In this document: in pieces, positions 41,037 through 49,569 of the stretch | Layout: each line of letters starts with the position of its first letter | Position numbering within the stretch: position 1 is the stretch's first letter | Source: a virus | DNA length: 60,982 bases | Virus record (IMG/VR): IMGVR_UViG_3300027749_003742 | Coordinates: 1 to 60,982 of that record | Strand: one strand, 5' to 3' | Position numbers and translations under genes: made by a program | Notes under the pieces: model-generated | The model's input: the letters and a program-made list of their open reading frames with translations, nothing else | The model's database searches: none | Told to the model about the DNA's origin: nothing

Positions 41037-41539
41037 GGACCAATTCTTGTTAAGTAGATTGTAACAGATTCCTCAGAACCTGAACTACCATTCGACCATA
41101 ACCCTGTGGTACGTAATGTTAAACTTTCAACACCATCACTAAGAATTTTAAACGTTCTTGAACTTGAGTTAACCTCAAATTGGATGTACCCTAAATCATA
41201 TATCGTATGGTTTCCTATCGTCTTATAGAAATATTGTTTACCCCAAAGCACTTGACCTGACGGTAATGTTGTTGGGCAAAACGAAATAACGGTATAATCC
41301 AAATGCCATTTGGTAAACCCAACACTAATACTATCCATAGGAAAAACGTCATTAGGATTGATGTACATCGTTCCTGGAATGTATGTTGTGTCTCCAGGAG
41401 AAGTCGAATTCTCAACTTTAGAATAAGTTATTCTATCTACAACATATTCACCACTTAAACTTAATAAAGTTGGTTCGGAATATTTTAAACAAGACGTTAA
41501 AAACGTCAGACATAAAGAAACAAATATTAGTCTTTTCAT
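41033..41539 (-). CDS. Lipoprotein, 168 aa
   Basis: MKRLIFVSLCLTFLTSCLK is a lipoprotein signal (lipobox L-T-S-C, Cys 17). The mature domain begins L-S-G-E-Y-V-V-D-R-I-T and is beta-rich, a layout like small Bacteroidota lipocalin-type lipoproteins and like the 18721 product. It belongs to the exported set with host-type promoters. Confidence 0.75.
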   Translation of the reverse strand: MKRLIFVSLCLTFLTSCLKYSEPTLLSLSGEYVVDRITYSKVENSTSPGDTTYIPGTMYINPNDVFPMDSISVGFTKWHLDYTVISFCPTTLPSGQVLWGKQYFYKTIGNHTIYDLGYIQFEVNSSSRTFKILSDGVESLTLRTTGLWSNGSSGSEESVTIYLTRIGP

Positions 41540-41559
41540 AGTTATAATTTATTATTCTA

Positions 41560-41567
41560 CAAATATA
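41560..41567 (-). promoter_or_regulatory. Host-type promoter element TATATTTG
   Basis: The element lies 20 nt before the reverse-strand start at 41539. Confidence 0.5.
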
Positions 41568-41589
41568 CGTATTTTTTTTGAAACAAAAA

Positions 41590-41596
41590 TATTTAT
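41590..41596 (+). promoter_or_regulatory. TATTTAT box
   Basis: The box lies 4 nt before the start at 41601. Confidence 0.55.
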
Positions 41597-41600
41597 TACT

Positions 41601-41846
41601 ATGATAAATGATGTTGACTATATAATTTCCTTAATGAAAGAGTACACTCCTAAAGAAAATGAGGGGGAACTTGGGGAACAGGATGCTGCGGCAGCACCAA
41701 GTGGTGGAGGAGGAGCGGCAAAATACCCTACTGTGACCAAATGGGGGTCAGGTGTTACAAGAACAGGACCTGCAAATCAAGTAACCCTTACTAAGTGGGC
41801 GGATATTGTTAAAGTTAATCGAGGAAAGGCAAACACTTTATTATAA
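41601..41846 (+). CDS. Small leader-tagged Gly/Ala-rich protein, 81 aa
   Basis: The first 27 residues (Y-I-I-S-L-M-K-E-Y-T-P-K, then G-E-L-G-E-Q) look like a propeptide ending in L-G-E. A flexible A-A-A-A-P-S-G-G-G-G linker follows. The remaining 45 residues (K-Y-P-T-V-T-K-W-G-S-G-V) form a compact core that could be a decoration or cement-type virion protein. This is inferred from style alone. Confidence 0.65.
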   Translation: MINDVDYIISLMKEYTPKENEGELGEQDAAAAPSGGGGAAKYPTVTKWGSGVTRTGPANQVTLTKWADIVKVNRGKANTLL

Positions 41847-41853
41847 ACCACGA

Positions 41854-41860
41854 TATTTAT
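41854..41860 (+). promoter_or_regulatory. TATTTAT box
   Basis: The box lies 31 nt before the start at 41892, the longest spacing in the set. Confidence 0.4.
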
Positions 41861-41891
41861 AATTAGATTAATCAAAAAAAAACATTTTAAA

Positions 41892-42965
41892 ATGAAACAA
41901 CGTAAATTAAATGAGGCTAAGGAAGAATTGGTGAGAGCGTTACTCCTAATGAAGTACGACACTAAAAAAACCCTTACAGAAAATCAAAAAAATATTAAAA
42001 ACCCATTAAAAGAAGATGTTCCAGCGGCAATCGCAGGAAGTGCCGTTGGTGGTGCGGCGGTTGGAGCAGGAGTTGGTGCGGCGTTACCAACATCACTCGC
42101 AATTGGTGCGGTAGGTACAGGTGCGGCGTCAGGACTTGTTTATAGTTTGGCGGGAACTCTTGGGGTTGGTGCTGCCGCGGCAGGGGCAATAATTGGTGGG
42201 GCGGCAGCAGTCGCGGTATTACCATTAGTATATTGGATTGTCACCAAAGATAATGGTGCCGATAGAGTAAAAGCCCTATTTCAAATGTGTTCAACAAACT
42301 CAAGTGCAATATCTAAATTACCAAGAAAAATAAATGACGGAACTATTAGAGGGTTAGCGGATAAAATTAATGACGCGGTTAACTACTCAACATTAGGGTT
42401 TATGGCGGGAACAGATGAAGAGTCTTTATTTGGAGCGTTTAATTCCTTAGGAGGCGGTACTGCATCTGATGCGTGTGCATTGATTAACAAATACAACCAA
42501 CAATACGGTGATTTATATGACGATTTAGATGGTGATATTGACGCAGAAAGTGAATGGAACCAAATCTACAGACCTTTAAGAGATTGTATCGAGGATTCAT
42601 TAAAGGATGTGGTTGCTGAAGACCCATGTAAGGATAGTCCAGGTACTGTATGGGACGAAAAAACTAAAGCATGTGTTCCTGTAAAGCCAGGTCCTGACCC
42701 AAATCCAAAATGGAGAGATTGTCCTGATTTCCCATTGACGAAAGGTTGTAAAGGTGAAAAAGTTAGAAAAATACAAGACTGTTTAGGAATAAGCGCTGAC
42801 GGTAAATTTGGTTCGGGAACCGAAAAGGCAATCACCAATAAAGGATATAGTGTACCTGTTACCCAAGAAATTTATGATAAAATTTTAGAAAATTGTGGTG
42901 GAACTACTACTACTACAACGTCACCAGGTCCCGATAGAGAAACGGAATATACTAACGTAGATTAA
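41892..42965 (+). CDS. Virion-like protein with glycine-zipper membrane segment and PG-binding domain
   Basis: The N-terminal 45 residues have leader features (L-N-E-A-K-E-E-L-V-R-A-L-L, T-L-T-E-N-Q). Residues about 49-118 are a long Gly/Ala zipper (A-I-A-G-S-A-V-G-G-A-A-V-G-A-G) with membrane character. Near residues 275-310 a peptidoglycan-binding unit (C-L-G-I-S-A-D-G-K-F-G-S-G-T-E) closely matches the one in the endolysin. The tail is Thr/Pro-rich. This combination suits a cell-wall- and membrane-penetrating virion protein used at DNA entry. Function is inferred. Confidence 0.7.
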   Translation: MKQRKLNEAKEELVRALLLMKYDTKKTLTENQKNIKNPLKEDVPAAIAGSAVGGAAVGAGVGAALPTSLAIGAVGTGAASGLVYSLAGTLGVGAAAAGAIIGGAAAVAVLPLVYWIVTKDNGADRVKALFQMCSTNSSAISKLPRKINDGTIRGLADKINDAVNYSTLGFMAGTDEESLFGAFNSLGGGTASDACALINKYNQQYGDLYDDLDGDIDAESEWNQIYRPLRDCIEDSLKDVVAEDPCKDSPGTVWDEKTKACVPVKPGPDPNPKWRDCPDFPLTKGCKGEKVRKIQDCLGISADGKFGSGTEKAITNKGYSVPVTQEIYDKILENCGGTTTTTTSPGPDRETEYTNVD

Positions 42966-42987
42966 AATTAAAAACAACATAAGAAAT

Positions 42988-44727
42988 ATGAAAAATAAAA
43001 GATTTATAAAAGAAGACGTACTTAATCCAGGGTCTGCTCAATTCAAAGAAGAAAAACTTCAAAAAGCGTTTGACGCAGGATGTTATCCTAAAGTCAAAGG
43101 ACCATTTACTGACCCAAAGGGGGGTGGAGAGGTTATTTACCAAAAATCAACAAACCCCGATAATAAAGCGAATCCTCACGTATTCGATTTCCCTGATGGA
43201 AAAAGAGAGTGGAGAACCACAGGAGATAAAACAGGTACAATTGCTAGAACAACAAAATGGTATTGTGAAAAATTGAATGTTACTAAAAATTCAATTTTAA
43301 CTCCCGACCAACAAAAAGCTTTAAAATCTTTACAAACATATAGTAATAATCAAATTGTTCCTTATGAAGTAGGTGTTGAAAAACCTGTAGGGGAAGGATG
43401 GGATTTGATGTCACTAAGTAAATCTTTAGAAACAAATGTTGGTAAAGAATATGCAAAATATATCAACGCAGCGTTGGCAACTAATTTAGGTGATGCTAAA
43501 GTTTGGGTGTTACAAGGAGCTAAACAATATCCATCAAATGTATCACAAGAATTAATCAAGTATTTTGAAAGTTTACAATATATTATAGGAAAAGCTCCTG
43601 CAGGTCAAGATAACGTATTCACCACTATAGATTTACAACAAGACCCTACATATGGAAATCAGTTCCAAACACCGTTTTATGTTCATTACGACCCAAGTAA
43701 ATTAACCCCCCAACAAGTAAATGCAGAATTAACAAAATCAATAAATGCTGCAAAAACAACATTTAGTAAATCAACTTGTAAAGAAACCATTTCATTATAT
43801 TACGAAATGTATAAGAATAAAATGGTTCAAAGTCAGGGTAAACTTGATACGATTAAAATGACTGTTAGAGGATGTGTAGATAGTAACAAATTCCATTCAT
43901 TAAGTAAAAAAATTGAAGAATTAAATTTTGCCCCACCTGTTCAGTTAAGTAATGGTAATTCACTTGATTACGCAATATCCCCTGACGCTCGTACTACCGT
44001 TAATCCTGTAAAGCCAGGTCCTGATTCATCTCGTGATAATGTTAGGGAACGTAAAGAACAACAATTAAAAAACCTAATTAGAGAGAGTTTACTTGAAATC
44101 AAGGAGACTAAAAAAAAAAGTATCGTGGGTGAGGGTAAAATAGTTAAGGCGAGATTAACAATAATCTCAGAAAATGTTACACTTAAAACTAAAAAACAAA
44201 AAGATAAATTTTTTGACGAGTTATTATCTGAGATGGTTTATTTAAATTCTCAAGGATTTGACAAACAAGTTATCACCGAAGGATTCTGGGACGCATTGAA
44301 GGGTTTATTTGGACATGCTCCTAGCGGAATTATGGAGTACTTTAAAGAATATATGGGTAAATGGTTAGTTGAGCATTTAACTCCTATGGACCCTGAAGGA
44401 TGGTTTGGAAGTATGATTATTACTGGAATAGGTAATTTACCTATCGGAGACATTCCAAAATTAACAGATTGTAATTATTTAACAAAATGGATTTCAAAAA
44501 CTGCTGCGGAAGGCACGGTTAGAAAATTAACACATGAAAAAGGGTTAGATGGACCATTCTACGATATACTTAGAAACTCAATTGTTGATATGTTAGACGA
44601 AACTTCTTTAGGTTCTAAAATCGAAGAGGCTTTAGGAAGTTTTATATGTCCACTACTTGGAGGAGTTAAAAATAAGATGGAGAAGGCAACTGATACGTTA
44701 AAACAAAAAGCGTTGGCCACTTCTTAA
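42988..44727 (+). CDS. Large virion-like protein, 579 aa
   Basis: It starts MKNKRFIKEDVLNPGSAQFK, with I-K-E at residues 7-9. A second leader-like peptide, L-K-N-L-I-R-E-S-L-L-E-I-K-E, lies in the middle (about 360-373) behind a Pro/Gly stretch (V-N-P-V-K-P-G-P-D) shared with the 41892 product. This suggests a two-part precursor cut internally. The C-terminal half is amphipathic, with F-W-D-A-L-K-G-L-F-G. It is cotranscribed with the 41892 gene and ended by a terminator. Confidence 0.65.
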   Translation: MKNKRFIKEDVLNPGSAQFKEEKLQKAFDAGCYPKVKGPFTDPKGGGEVIYQKSTNPDNKANPHVFDFPDGKREWRTTGDKTGTIARTTKWYCEKLNVTKNSILTPDQQKALKSLQTYSNNQIVPYEVGVEKPVGEGWDLMSLSKSLETNVGKEYAKYINAALATNLGDAKVWVLQGAKQYPSNVSQELIKYFESLQYIIGKAPAGQDNVFTTIDLQQDPTYGNQFQTPFYVHYDPSKLTPQQVNAELTKSINAAKTTFSKSTCKETISLYYEMYKNKMVQSQGKLDTIKMTVRGCVDSNKFHSLSKKIEELNFAPPVQLSNGNSLDYAISPDARTTVNPVKPGPDSSRDNVRERKEQQLKNLIRESLLEIKETKKKSIVGEGKIVKARLTIISENVTLKTKKQKDKFFDELLSEMVYLNSQGFDKQVITEGFWDALKGLFGHAPSGIMEYFKEYMGKWLVEHLTPMDPEGWFGSMIITGIGNLPIGDIPKLTDCNYLTKWISKTAAEGTVRKLTHEKGLDGPFYDILRNSIVDMLDETSLGSKIEEALGSFICPLLGGVKNKMEKATDTLKQKALATS

Positions 44728-44800
44728 AATACCTGTGAGGTAATTACTCACACGGGATAAACCAAACTAAAGAAAGGGGGTATTCCAAATCTAGCAAATT

Positions 44801-44824
44801 GGGTGTCGAAAGACACCCTTTTGT
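44801..44824 (+). terminator. Rho-independent terminator with GAAA tetraloop
   Basis: The stem GGGTGTC/GACACCC is closed by GAAA and followed by TTTTG. A second hairpin, CTGTGAG/CTCACACG, lies upstream near 44734. Confidence 0.9.
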
Positions 44825-44827
44825 GTT

Positions 44828-45319
44828 TTAAGAATATGACTTTTGAAACTCCTTCCAAATAGGCTCAACGTTAGAGTTAATTATTTCTGAAAATATCGAT
44901 GGCTCATATGGGTTATATCTTAATTTCATATTTGCTTCAACAGGAGTCTTATCACCTTTTGCCCGATTACAAGTACCACAACATGTGATTAAGTTTTGCC
45001 AAGTATTCTCACCACCTCTTGATTTGGGTTGTATATGGTCAACCGTCAAATTCTTCTTACCGCCACAATACACACACTCATAATTGTCTCGTTTAAACAA
45101 TCTATGTCGGTTAATTTTTAACTTATGAATTCTATGTCTTACGTAGTTCAGTAAACGAATAATTAGAGGTCTAACAAATGTTTGGTCGCCAGCAATAATA
45201 GGATTCTCGGAAGATTTTAAAATCTCCGCCTTACCTTTTGTTACAAGGTTAAACCCTCTAAAAACTGTCGTTACGTTAATAGGGGTAAAATCCGCATTTA
45301 ATACTAGTACTTTATCCAT
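44828..45319 (-). CDS. HNH endonuclease
   Basis: This 163-residue enzyme has a classic HNH core at about 83-130: Y-E-C-V-Y-C-G-G, L-T-V-D-H-I-Q-P-K-S-R-G-G, W-Q-N-L-I-T-C-C-G-T-C-N-R-A-K-G-D-K. The N-terminus M-D-K-V-L-V-L-N-A-D-F-T-P-I-N-V belongs to a widespread phage and Bacteroidota HNH subgroup that need not be a homing enzyme; some act in DNA packaging or restriction. No TATTTAT box was seen upstream, unlike the other endonucleases. Confidence 0.9.
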   Translation of the reverse strand: MDKVLVLNADFTPINVTTVFRGFNLVTKGKAEILKSSENPIIAGDQTFVRPLIIRLLNYVRHRIHKLKINRHRLFKRDNYECVYCGGKKNLTVDHIQPKSRGGENTWQNLITCCGTCNRAKGDKTPVEANMKLRYNPYEPSIFSEIINSNVEPIWKEFQKSYS

Positions 45320-45357
45320 ATGATAATTATAATAAAAATTTTGAGGATTGACAAGAT

Positions 45358-46041
45358 TTGAATCAAAAGTATATTGTTGGGATAGCCTCTTTACCCGATA
45401 GAGAAGATTGTTTGGAAGAAACTATACGCAGCCTATATGACCAAGTTGATAAGATTATTGTTGGTTTGAACAAATATACTGAAATACCTTTCTTTTTAAA
45501 TATGAAAAAAATTGATTCGTATTTATTAGATAACTCATTAGGTGACGCGGCCAAATTTTATAAAGTCGATAATTACCAAAACGATTATTATTTCGCATGT
45601 GATGATGACATCATTTATCCCAAAAATTATTGTGAAATTTTAATTAAAAAATGCGAACAATATAAATCAATTGTTGGATTACATGGAGTTAGATTGATAA
45701 AACCTATAACAAGTTATTATAAAAATAGAAAAGTTTATCATTGTCTACATTCGTTAGAAAATGATGTTGAGGTTGATTTAATAGGTAGTGGAGCTTGTTT
45801 AATTGATACCTCAATCCTAAAAATAAAATTATCAGATTTTCGAACACCTAATATGGGTGATATATGGTTAGGGGATTTATGTAAAAAACAAAACATTAAA
45901 TCATTCACTATATCAAGAGAAAAAAATTGGTTAAAATATAGTGACAAAATGTCCAATAAATGGACAATTTACGATGATTTTAAAAATAAAAAAGATGAAG
46001 AACAAACTAAAATAGTATCAATATGGAATACGGTAGAGTAA
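45358..46041 (+). CDS. Glycosyltransferase-like protein
   Basis: The most upstream credible start is the TTG at 45358. The 227-residue protein has a GT-A-like start (I-V-G-I-A-S-L-P-D-R-E-D-C-L-E-E-T-I-R-S-L) and a metal-binding motif F-A-C-D-D-D-I-I-Y-P near residue 85. A later M-G-D-I-W-L-G segment is typical of small sugar transferases. It overlaps the next gene by 19 nt, indicating joint expression in a glycan pathway. Confidence 0.75.
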   Translation: MNQKYIVGIASLPDREDCLEETIRSLYDQVDKIIVGLNKYTEIPFFLNMKKIDSYLLDNSLGDAAKFYKVDNYQNDYYFACDDDIIYPKNYCEILIKKCEQYKSIVGLHGVRLIKPITSYYKNRKVYHCLHSLENDVEVDLIGSGACLIDTSILKIKLSDFRTPNMGDIWLGDLCKKQNIKSFTISREKNWLKYSDKMSNKWTIYDDFKNKKDEEQTKIVSIWNTVE

Positions 46042-48377
46042 ATATAAAATACGATAATAATGAAATTTCATTACTGAGTCTTTTTGAGTCTGACCACATT
46101 TATAAACATTTAAAAAAGACTGGTAATTTTTATGAGTTAAAACTTTTAGAAAAAGTTAAATCGTTAAATTTAACGGGTACGTATATCGATGTTGGTGCTA
46201 ATATAGGTAATCATACTATTTTTTTCTCAAAATTTTGTAAATCAACACAAGTAATCTCGATTGAATTAAATTGTGAAATTTATAAAGTTCTACAACAAAA
46301 CGTAATTAACTCACCAAATGTATCTACAATTAATATTGGGGTTGGTGAAAAATTTAAACATGTTAAAATATCTAATATTGATGAAACTAATGTTGGGATG
46401 ACAAAAATAATTGGCGAAAATGGGGATATTGTAGTAGATACTTTAGATTCTATTTTATCAGATGTAAACAATATAAGTATTATTAAAATTGATGTTGAGG
46501 GGTATGAAAAAAATGTTTTAATAGGCGCAAAAAATATTATTTCTAAACATTCTCCAGTAATAATTGCGGAACTTAGAGATGAAAAAGAATTTGACGAGTT
46601 TGAAAAAATATCTAATGATATTGGATATTTTACAGATAAAATAAACTACGCCTCAACCCCAACTTATTTTTGGTATAAGAAAAATGAAATATATGATTTT
46701 GTTTATATTATACCAACTTATGAAAGATTTGATAAAGTTAAACCATTAATAGACGACATATTAACTAAGAATCTAAATACTTTAATTATTGTGTTAAGTG
46801 ATGGTTCTTCAGATAAACGTTATAAAACATTAATTAACTTTAATAAACGAGTTGTTTATATTGAAAATAGGACTAACAATGCCAAAGAAAAATATTGGTT
46901 AACCGTTAACACCTTATTAAATGAAATGTCTAAGTATAAATTTAAATATGGGGTAATGTTAGGTGATGATTTCACACTCATCGATGGTTATCAAGAGAAA
47001 TTAGAGAAATATATTAGTGATGGTAACATAGTTAGATTATTTACACAACAATCTATTGGGGACACTAATTGGGGGTTTAAAGATTGGGTTGACGGCGCGT
47101 TCTGTGCACCATACTCATTCTTTCAAAAAATCAATTTTGAATTATTTCCGATAAAAAAATTAATCGGACGGGTTTCTTCAGGGGTCGGCCAACAGATGTC
47201 CCAACGATTGACTAACTTAAATTATGTTGTAAAAAATTACGGTTCGTTAATTCGTCATATTGGTAATGACGATTCAAAAATGCACCCAACAATTAGACTA
47301 AATCAACCATTAGTTGCGGATTTTAAAATCCAACAGAAATTATTAACCATTATTATACCCACTTTTAATAACGTTGAATTTATTAAAGAATGTTTATCAT
47401 CAGTGATTAAGTCAGTAAAGTCGTTGAATTGTGAAATCTTAGTAGGTATTGATTCTTGTGAAAAAACGTTAGAATTTGTATCAAAAAACATGTTTGATGG
47501 TAGAGTACGATTTTTATTTTTTCAACATAATGTTGGTCCATATATAATTAAAAATAGTTTAGTGAAAAATTCTAATTCTGATACAATTTTATTTTTTGAT
47601 TCTGACGACATAATGTGTGAAAACATGGTCGAAGAAATTATTAAATTACAATCATTTAATGATTTTGTAAGACCTAAATATATTAATTTTAATGGGTTAA
47701 TACCTACTAACCCTCCTGTGAGTAACGAAAAACTTTTTGGTGAAGGAGTTTTTAGTATAAAAAAAGAATTGTTCCTATCGATGAACGGGTTTGAGCCATG
47801 GAGAACAACCGCCGACACTGATTTTATGGGTAGATTATATAAGAATAGTCGTAAATCAACTAATACCCCTACAGTCCTATTCTATAGAAGAATTCATCAA
47901 AATAGTTTAACACAATCCAAACAAACTGGACATGGGTCAAAAGTTAGACAAAACTATAATAATCTAATAAGGAATAAGACTTCCTTTGGACCGTTACCTA
48001 ATTTAAGTACCTCACCATTTATTGAAATTTCTGTTGGTCATACTAAACCCGTTGAAATATTCGATGAGGTTAAACATAAAAAAATGGTCGTAAATGATAT
48101 GGTTAAAGGTATTTTAAATAAAACAAATATATCAAAAACAATTGATTACGACTTAATAAATAAAAACACTCAAAAACAAGGGGTTTATGTTCCGATTAAT
48201 AATGTGAAACCTATTAGAGAAAATAAACCTGTTGATAGAATGAAGATTACTGAACTTAAAAAAGACTCACTCGCATATCAATCCCGAGAATTTGGTGGTA
48301 TTAAAAAAACCAACAAAAGTTCTTCACCAAATATTTTTGGTGGTAATAATAAAAGAAAAGGTGGTCCATTACTTTGA
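46023..48377 (+). CDS. FkbM methyltransferase - glycosyltransferase - glycosyltransferase fusion
   Basis: This is a 784-residue protein with three parts. Residues about 45-200 are an FkbM-type SAM methyltransferase (Y-I-D-V-G-A-N-I-G-N-H-T, I-I-K-I-D-V-E-G-Y-E). Residues about 225-420 are a GT-A-like domain (V-Y-I-I-P-T-Y-E-R-F-D-K, V-M-L-G-D-D-F-T). Residues about 435-650 are a family 2 domain (I-I-I-P-T-F-N-N-V-E-F-I-K-E-C-L, F-F-D-S-D-D-I-M). A basic, low-complexity tail follows. It likely builds and methylates a glycan on virion or host surface. Confidence 0.85.
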   Translation: MEYGRVNIKYDNNEISLLSLFESDHIYKHLKKTGNFYELKLLEKVKSLNLTGTYIDVGANIGNHTIFFSKFCKSTQVISIELNCEIYKVLQQNVINSPNVSTINIGVGEKFKHVKISNIDETNVGMTKIIGENGDIVVDTLDSILSDVNNISIIKIDVEGYEKNVLIGAKNIISKHSPVIIAELRDEKEFDEFEKISNDIGYFTDKINYASTPTYFWYKKNEIYDFVYIIPTYERFDKVKPLIDDILTKNLNTLIIVLSDGSSDKRYKTLINFNKRVVYIENRTNNAKEKYWLTVNTLLNEMSKYKFKYGVMLGDDFTLIDGYQEKLEKYISDGNIVRLFTQQSIGDTNWGFKDWVDGAFCAPYSFFQKINFELFPIKKLIGRVSSGVGQQMSQRLTNLNYVVKNYGSLIRHIGNDDSKMHPTIRLNQPLVADFKIQQKLLTIIIPTFNNVEFIKECLSSVIKSVKSLNCEILVGIDSCEKTLEFVSKNMFDGRVRFLFFQHNVGPYIIKNSLVKNSNSDTILFFDSDDIMCENMVEEIIKLQSFNDFVRPKYINFNGLIPTNPPVSNEKLFGEGVFSIKKELFLSMNGFEPWRTTADTDFMGRLYKNSRKSTNTPTVLFYRRIHQNSLTQSKQTGHGSKVRQNYNNLIRNKTSFGPLPNLSTSPFIEISVGHTKPVEIFDEVKHKKMVVNDMVKGILNKTNISKTIDYDLINKNTQKQGVYVPINNVKPIRENKPVDRMKITELKKDSLAYQSREFGGIKKTNKSSSPNIFGGNNKRKGGPLL

Positions 48378-48419
48378 TTTTAAAAAAAAATATTCTTACA
48401 TTTACAAAAAATAAAAGAT

Positions 48420-48596
48420 ATGTTTGTAATAATTAAACACGTAAAAAATACAATAGGCGTTAAAGTTCCTGTAATTTTAATTAATAGTCACTCTGAGATT
48501 TGGGAGTTTGATACTCTTGAAGAGGCGGAATCCATGAGACTAATTTTTGAACAGAACTCAGATTCGGGTCATAAATACGAGGTTAAGAAAATTTAA
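48420..48596 (+). CDS. Small unknown protein, 58 aa
   Basis: The ORF encodes M-F-V-I-I-K-H-V-K-N-T-I-G-V-K-V-P-V, then an acidic helix T-L-E-E-A-E-S-M-R-L-I-F. It sits between the fusion gene and the first tRNA. The E-E-A-E-S/M-R pattern resembles small phage proteins of unknown function. Confidence 0.55.
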   Translation: MFVIIKHVKNTIGVKVPVILINSHSEIWEFDTLEEAESMRLIFEQNSDSGHKYEVKKI

Positions 48597-48602
48597 TCAT
48601 AT

Positions 48603-48679
48603 GCACCCGTAGCTCAGCTGAAAAGAGCAACGGTTTTCTAAACCGTAGGTCCCAGGTTTGAATCCTGGCGGGTGTACCA
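48603..48679 (+). tRNA. tRNA-Arg: tRNA-Arg(UCU)
   Basis: A full cloverleaf is present: acceptor GCACCCG/CGGGTGT, anticodon loop TTTCTAA, T-arm with TTTGAAT. CCA is encoded. It reads AGA, a common codon in this AT-rich genome. The reverse HNH gene ends on the next base. Confidence 0.95.
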
Positions 48680-49198
48680 TCATAACCCACCGTGTATTTC
48701 TCGGTGACAATTAGAACATACTAACATACATTTGTCTAACTCATTTTTAATTACTTTGTCAAATTTATATTGTCTGACATGTGCAATTGTAAAATCCTTT
48801 TCATTGGGGATTAAATGATGAAAGTCTAAGGCTCCTATGTACTTATTGTATCCACATATTTGACAACAACCTCCTTTATAATCAACCATTTCCTGTTTTA
48901 ATTTTCTATTTCTTTCAGTAACTTGAATGGTTGTACATTTTTTACAATAAACTGACCCTCCTATTTTTCCTCTTCTATTATAAAATTCATCAATACTACA
49001 ATTATTATTACATTTTGGACATAGTCTGTGGTCACCATATTCTTTAATTCCTTGAGATGAAAAATTTTTTGTTTTAAAAGGTATTTTGTATTTTTTTACC
49101 CAATATCTAATAGTACTTAACGATTTACCCGTTTCTTTACTAATTTGATTTAATGATTTACCATCATTTATTAATTTTTCTAAAAATTCTTTTTTCAT
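48680..49198 (-). CDS. HNH homing endonuclease with HTH start
   Basis: Residues 1-40 form a helix-turn-helix (S-L-N-Q-I-S-K-E-T-G-K-S-L-S-T-I-R-Y-W). Two CxxC knuckles follow (C-P-K-C, C-K-K-C). The HNH core is C-C-Q-I-C-G-Y, L-D-F-H-H-L-I-P-N, C-M-L-V-C-S-N-C-H-R-E-I-H. The stop codon abuts the last base of tRNA-Arg and a late-type box precedes the start, as is usual for selfish endonucleases parked beside tRNA genes. Confidence 0.85.
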   Translation of the reverse strand: MKKEFLEKLINDGKSLNQISKETGKSLSTIRYWVKKYKIPFKTKNFSSQGIKEYGDHRLCPKCNNNCSIDEFYNRRGKIGGSVYCKKCTTIQVTERNRKLKQEMVDYKGGCCQICGYNKYIGALDFHHLIPNEKDFTIAHVRQYKFDKVIKNELDKCMLVCSNCHREIHGGL

Positions 49199-49218
49199 AG
49201 TTAAATGGATTATATTAT

Positions 49219-49225
49219 ATAAATA
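49219..49225 (-). promoter_or_regulatory. TATTTAT box (reverse strand)
   Basis: The box lies 20 nt before the start at 49198. Confidence 0.5.
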
Positions 49226-49277
49226 TCCAATTAAACCATAAAATTGACATCAATAAAAAAGTGTTTATATTTAGTGT

Positions 49278-49529
49278 ATGGGAAGTCAAGATAATATGTT
49301 AGAACAAGAACATAATGAGTTCGTTAATAGCGAACTATTTTGTCAAATGATTAAGGAGAAAATCGAAAATTCTCATTATCATAAATATGATGGGATTGCC
49401 CCCGAAGGGTTTATCTTAATACCTGAACAAACTTTAGAACGATTAAAAGATTTCGACTATTGGAAGGAGTGGATACACGACTCAACAACTTTTAATAAAG
49501 ATATGAAAGAGGATACAAAAAATATGTGA
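49278..49529 (+). CDS. Small unknown protein, 83 aa
   Basis: This helical acidic protein contains P-E-G-F-I-L-I-P-E-Q-T-L-E-R-L-K-D-F. The start is preceded by a variant box (TATATTTA). It is not recognised. Confidence 0.65.
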   Translation: MGSQDNMLEQEHNEFVNSELFCQMIKEKIENSHYHKYDGIAPEGFILIPEQTLERLKDFDYWKEWIHDSTTFNKDMKEDTKNM

Positions 49530-49557
49530 TTTTTCTTGGATAGTCAAATCTTTTTTG

Positions 49558-49565
49558 TATCTTTG
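49558..49565 (+). promoter_or_regulatory. Host-type promoter element TATCTTTG
   Basis: The element lies 4 nt before the start at 49570. Confidence 0.65.
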
Positions 49566-49569
49566 TTCT

